Below are positions 38,548 through 40,838 of a stretch of DNA of 40,838 nt, piece after piece (positions within the stretch are counted from its first letter, which is position 1; every line of letters begins with the position of its first letter). This DNA comes from DATMNI01 sp035570275. Its GTDB lineage: Bacteria > Acidobacteriota > Terriglobia > Bryobacterales > Bryobacteraceae. Below the pieces are notes generated by a model. That model was not told the origin of the DNA and ran no database searches. It was given only the letters and a program-made list of their open reading frames with translations. Position numbers and translations under genes: made by a program. The stretch is from assembly GCA_035570275.1 (NCBI GenBank), contig DATMNI010000385.1:1-40838 (forward strand), in the 5' to 3' direction.

Positions 38548-40215
38548 ATGGCTATTCACCCTCAGGCAGGCAAGAGCCCGCAGCCCTCCATGCTGGTAGA
38601 TGTGCCCCGTCTGATCACCAGCTACTACGCTCTGAAACCCGACGTTTCCGTGAGCGCCCAAAAGGTGAGCTTCGGCACTTCCGGCCATCGTGGATCGGCC
38701 TTCGATGGCTCGTTCAACGAGGACCACATTCTGGCCATCACCCAAGCCATCTGCGAGTACCGCGGCCCCAACGGCCCGCTGTTTCTGGCCAAGGATACCC
38801 ACGCCCTCTCCGAGCCGGCCTTTGCCACCGCTCTGGAAGTGCTGGCTGCCAACGGGGTGCCGGTGATGATTGACCAGGGCGGCGGCGGCGACGGCAACTC
38901 CCCAGGGTATACCCCCACACCCGCGCTTTCCCACGCGGTGCTGGCCTACAACCGGGGCCGAACCACCGGGCTCGCCGACGGAATTGTGATCACGCCGTCG
39001 CACAACCCGCCCGACGATGGCGGCTTCAAGTACAACCCACCCAACGGTGGTCCCGCCGACACCGGCGTTACCAAGACGATACAGGACTCCGCCAACCGGA
39101 TTCTGGCCGATGGCCTGCGCACCGTGCGCCGGATCGGTTACGCCCAGGCCCTGGCAGCCGGCACCACTCAGCGGCACGATTACGTTTCGGCATACGTCAA
39201 CGACCTGGCATCGGTAATAGACATGGACGCCATCCGCGCGGCCGGACTGGTGCTTTGCGCCGACCCGTTGGGCGGCGCCGGCGTCGCCTACTGGGCGCGA
39301 ATCGCCGAGCGCTACGGCTTCGCGCTCACCATCCAGCATGCCGACGTGGACCCCACCTTCCGCTTCGTGTCGGTGGATTGGGACGGCAAGATTCGCATGG
39401 ATTGCTCATCGCCCTATGCCATGGCCGGCCTGATCGCGCTCAAGGACAAATTTGACGTGGCCTTCGCTTGCGACACCGATCATGACCGCCATGGCATTGT
39501 CACGCGCACCGCGGGCTTACTGAATCCCAACCATTACCTCGCGGCGGCGATCTCTTACTTGTTCCGGAACCGCCCCGGATGGCGCGCCAACGCCGCCGTC
39601 GGCAAAACTCTGGTCTCCAGCAGCATCATCGACCGCGTGGCCGCTCACCTGGGCCGCCAACTGTTGGAAGTGCCGGTGGGCTTCAAGTGGTTCGTTGCGG
39701 GGCTGGTGGATGGATCGCTCGGCTTTGGCGGCGAGGAGAGCGCCGGCGCCTCCTTCCTGCGCCGCGATGGCACGGTGTGGACTACCGACAAAGACGGCAT
39801 TATCCTGGCGCTGCTGGCGGCCGAAATGAAGGCGCGCACCGGCAAGGACCCGGGCGAGATTTACCAGGAACTTACCGCCCAGTTCGGCGCGCCGGTGTAT
39901 GAACGCATCGACGCGCCGGCCAGCGCCGAACAGAAAGCCATTCTCGCCAGGCTCTCGCCCGAGCAGGTCGGCGCCAAGGAGTTGGGCGGGGACCCGATTG
40001 TGGCCATGCTGACCCAGGCGCCGGGAAACGGAGCCGCCATCGGAGGGCTCAAAGTGGTCACCGCGCGCGGCTGGTTCGCGGCGCGGCCTTCCGGCACCGA
40101 GGACGTCTACAAGCTTTATGCCGAAAGCTTCGCCGGCGCGGAGCATTTGCGCCAGATTCAGCAGGAGGCGCAAGACCTGTTGCGCCGGGTGCTGGGGGGC
40201 GTGCTGGGAAGCTGA
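38548..40215 (+). CDS. pgm: Alpha-D-glucose-specific phosphoglucomutase
   Basis: The 555-residue phosphohexomutase interconverts glucose 1-phosphate and glucose 6-phosphate. Start ATG 38548 (MAIHPQAGKSPQPSMLVDVP); an upstream in-frame TTG (38509) is unlikely. VSFGTSGHRGSAFDGSFNE is the substrate loop; the phospho-serine is Ser151 in IVITPSHNPPDDGGFKYNPP; the metal loop is FACDTDHDRHGIV; the sugar-binding loop is FGGEESAGASFLRRDG; and the phosphate-binding end is WFAARPSGTEDVYKLYAESF. All four active-site loops are intact, and length and order match E. coli Pgm. It links glycogen/cell-envelope sugar synthesis to glycolysis. Confidence 0.95.
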   Translation: MAIHPQAGKSPQPSMLVDVPRLITSYYALKPDVSVSAQKVSFGTSGHRGSAFDGSFNEDHILAITQAICEYRGPNGPLFLAKDTHALSEPAFATALEVLAANGVPVMIDQGGGGDGNSPGYTPTPALSHAVLAYNRGRTTGLADGIVITPSHNPPDDGGFKYNPPNGGPADTGVTKTIQDSANRILADGLRTVRRIGYAQALAAGTTQRHDYVSAYVNDLASVIDMDAIRAAGLVLCADPLGGAGVAYWARIAERYGFALTIQHADVDPTFRFVSVDWDGKIRMDCSSPYAMAGLIALKDKFDVAFACDTDHDRHGIVTRTAGLLNPNHYLAAAISYLFRNRPGWRANAAVGKTLVSSSIIDRVAAHLGRQLLEVPVGFKWFVAGLVDGSLGFGGEESAGASFLRRDGTVWTTDKDGIILALLAAEMKARTGKDPGEIYQELTAQFGAPVYERIDAPASAEQKAILARLSPEQVGAKELGGDPIVAMLTQAPGNGAAIGGLKVVTARGWFAARPSGTEDVYKLYAESFAGAEHLRQIQQEAQDLLRRVLGGVLGS

Positions 40216-40238
40216 TTCGTGTTAGCCTGAGTTTCCGC

Positions 40239-40838
40239 GTGGCCGGCCCGATCCCATCCCAGCAAGATCGCGAGAAACAGTCGGTGGCGCTGCGCTCTCT
40301 GCTGGCGGCGGTCGCCCTCACTACCTTCAAGATCGTAGTAGGCGTGGCCACCGGCAGCTTGGGTATTCTGGCGGAGGCGGCCCACTCCGGGCTCGATCTG
40401 GTGGCCGCGCTGTTGACTTTCATCGCCGTCCGCATCTCCGGCCGGCCGGCCGACCACGACCATCTCTACGGCCACGGCAAGGTGGAGAATCTGTCGGCGC
40501 TGGCCGAGACCGTACTGCTGCTGCTCACTTGCGCCTGGATCTTCTGGGAAGCCATTCAACGCCTGTTCTCTCACAAAGCCGAAATCGAAGTCACCTGGTG
40601 GTCGTTCGGTGTGATGCTGGTCTCCATCGCCATTGACGCGTCGCGGTCCCGCGCCCTGGCCCGCACGGCCAAAAAGTACCACAGCCAGGCGCTGGAAGCC
40701 GATGCCTTGCATTTCCAGACGGACATCTGGAGTTCCACCGTGGTGATCTTCGGGTTGGCTTCGGTCAAGGTGGGCCAGTGGTTCCCTCAGCTTTCTTCAT
40801 TGCGCAACGGGGACGCGGTGGCGGCGCTGGGTGTCTCG
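40239..40838 (+). CDS. Cation diffusion facilitator transporter, 3' end outside window
   Basis: About 200 residues of a CDF metal:proton antiporter, from GTG 40239 (MAGPIPSQQDREKQSVALRS). Hydrophobic segments match TM1-TM5. The site A residues are HSGLD in TM2 (His and Asp) and HFQTD in TM5 (His and Asp), the HxxxD/HxxxD pattern usually linked to zinc. DHDHLYGHGKVENLSALAET is the conserved loop between TM2 and TM3. It exports zinc or a similar divalent metal across the inner membrane. It follows pgm by 23 bases and may be co-transcribed. The cytoplasmic C-terminal domain lies beyond the window. Confidence 0.88.
   Translation, partial: MAGPIPSQQDREKQSVALRSLLAAVALTTFKIVVGVATGSLGILAEAAHSGLDLVAALLTFIAVRISGRPADHDHLYGHGKVENLSALAETVLLLLTCAWIFWEAIQRLFSHKAEIEVTWWSFGVMLVSIAIDASRSRALARTAKKYHSQALEADALHFQTDIWSSTVVIFGLASVKVGQWFPQLSSLRNGDAVAALGVS

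Overview
The window looks like a high-GC Gram-negative soil bacterium, most likely an acidobacterium of the Solibacter/Bryobacter type. This is inferred from an ADOP-type (duplicated orphan MacB-like) permease, a secreted caspase-like protein in an operon with DUF4384 proteins, GH127 and gamma-glutamyltransferase genes with export signals, and much gene debris. No rRNA, tRNA or CRISPR array was seen.

Left block (1 to about 12.9 kb). It looks less GC-rich than the rest and is full of debris: a transposase remnant with an internal stop (1-330), a ppk1 pseudogene (1608-2382), a glycosyltransferase-like fragment (2760-3089) and a lysR fragment (5124-5429). Intact genes are a secreted esterase (712-1632), an MHS-type MFS transporter (3263-4558) and a tetR regulator divergent from a complete tripartite RND efflux operon (permease, adaptor, outer-membrane lipoprotein; 6097-11916). 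A 7-2-7 palindrome abuts the tetR start. The block ends in a quinone-oxidoreductase-like gene that has lost its native 3' end where a GH127 beta-L-arabinofuranosidase gene (12927-14954) begins.

Middle block (15-25.8 kb). On the minus strand, in transcription order: response regulator, sensor kinase, [HigB-HigA toxin-antitoxin], [small coiled-coil gene], ADOP permease, methyltransferase. The last ~33 codons of the kinase gene, including the stop codon, recur twice as near-identical direct repeats of about 105 bp. The copies separate the two inserts and the last lies just ahead of the ADOP gene. An ancestral regulator-kinase-permease locus may have received two insertions at the kinase 3' end, each regenerating that end. 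Nearby are a nonsense-mutated helicase-related fragment and a REP-type hairpin. Next come gamma-glutamyltransferase and an amidohydrolase lipoprotein separated by a four-hairpin REP doublet, then a DinB/DUF1572 protein.

Right block (26-40.8 kb). A GH75 chitosanase-like protein, a BNR-repeat fragment, an ABC-F ATPase, a tightly overlapping operon DUF4384-DUF4384-caspase/EF-hand/PEGA/TPR with a clear terminator, a VapBC module, an MFS exporter with trpS, rlmD, a class II fructose-bisphosphate aldolase divergent from phosphoglucomutase, and a CDF cation transporter cut by the window edge.

The best candidates for something undescribed are the kinase-3'-end repeat cassettes, the DUF4384/caspase operon and the REP doublet whose stems are conserved while its loops vary.
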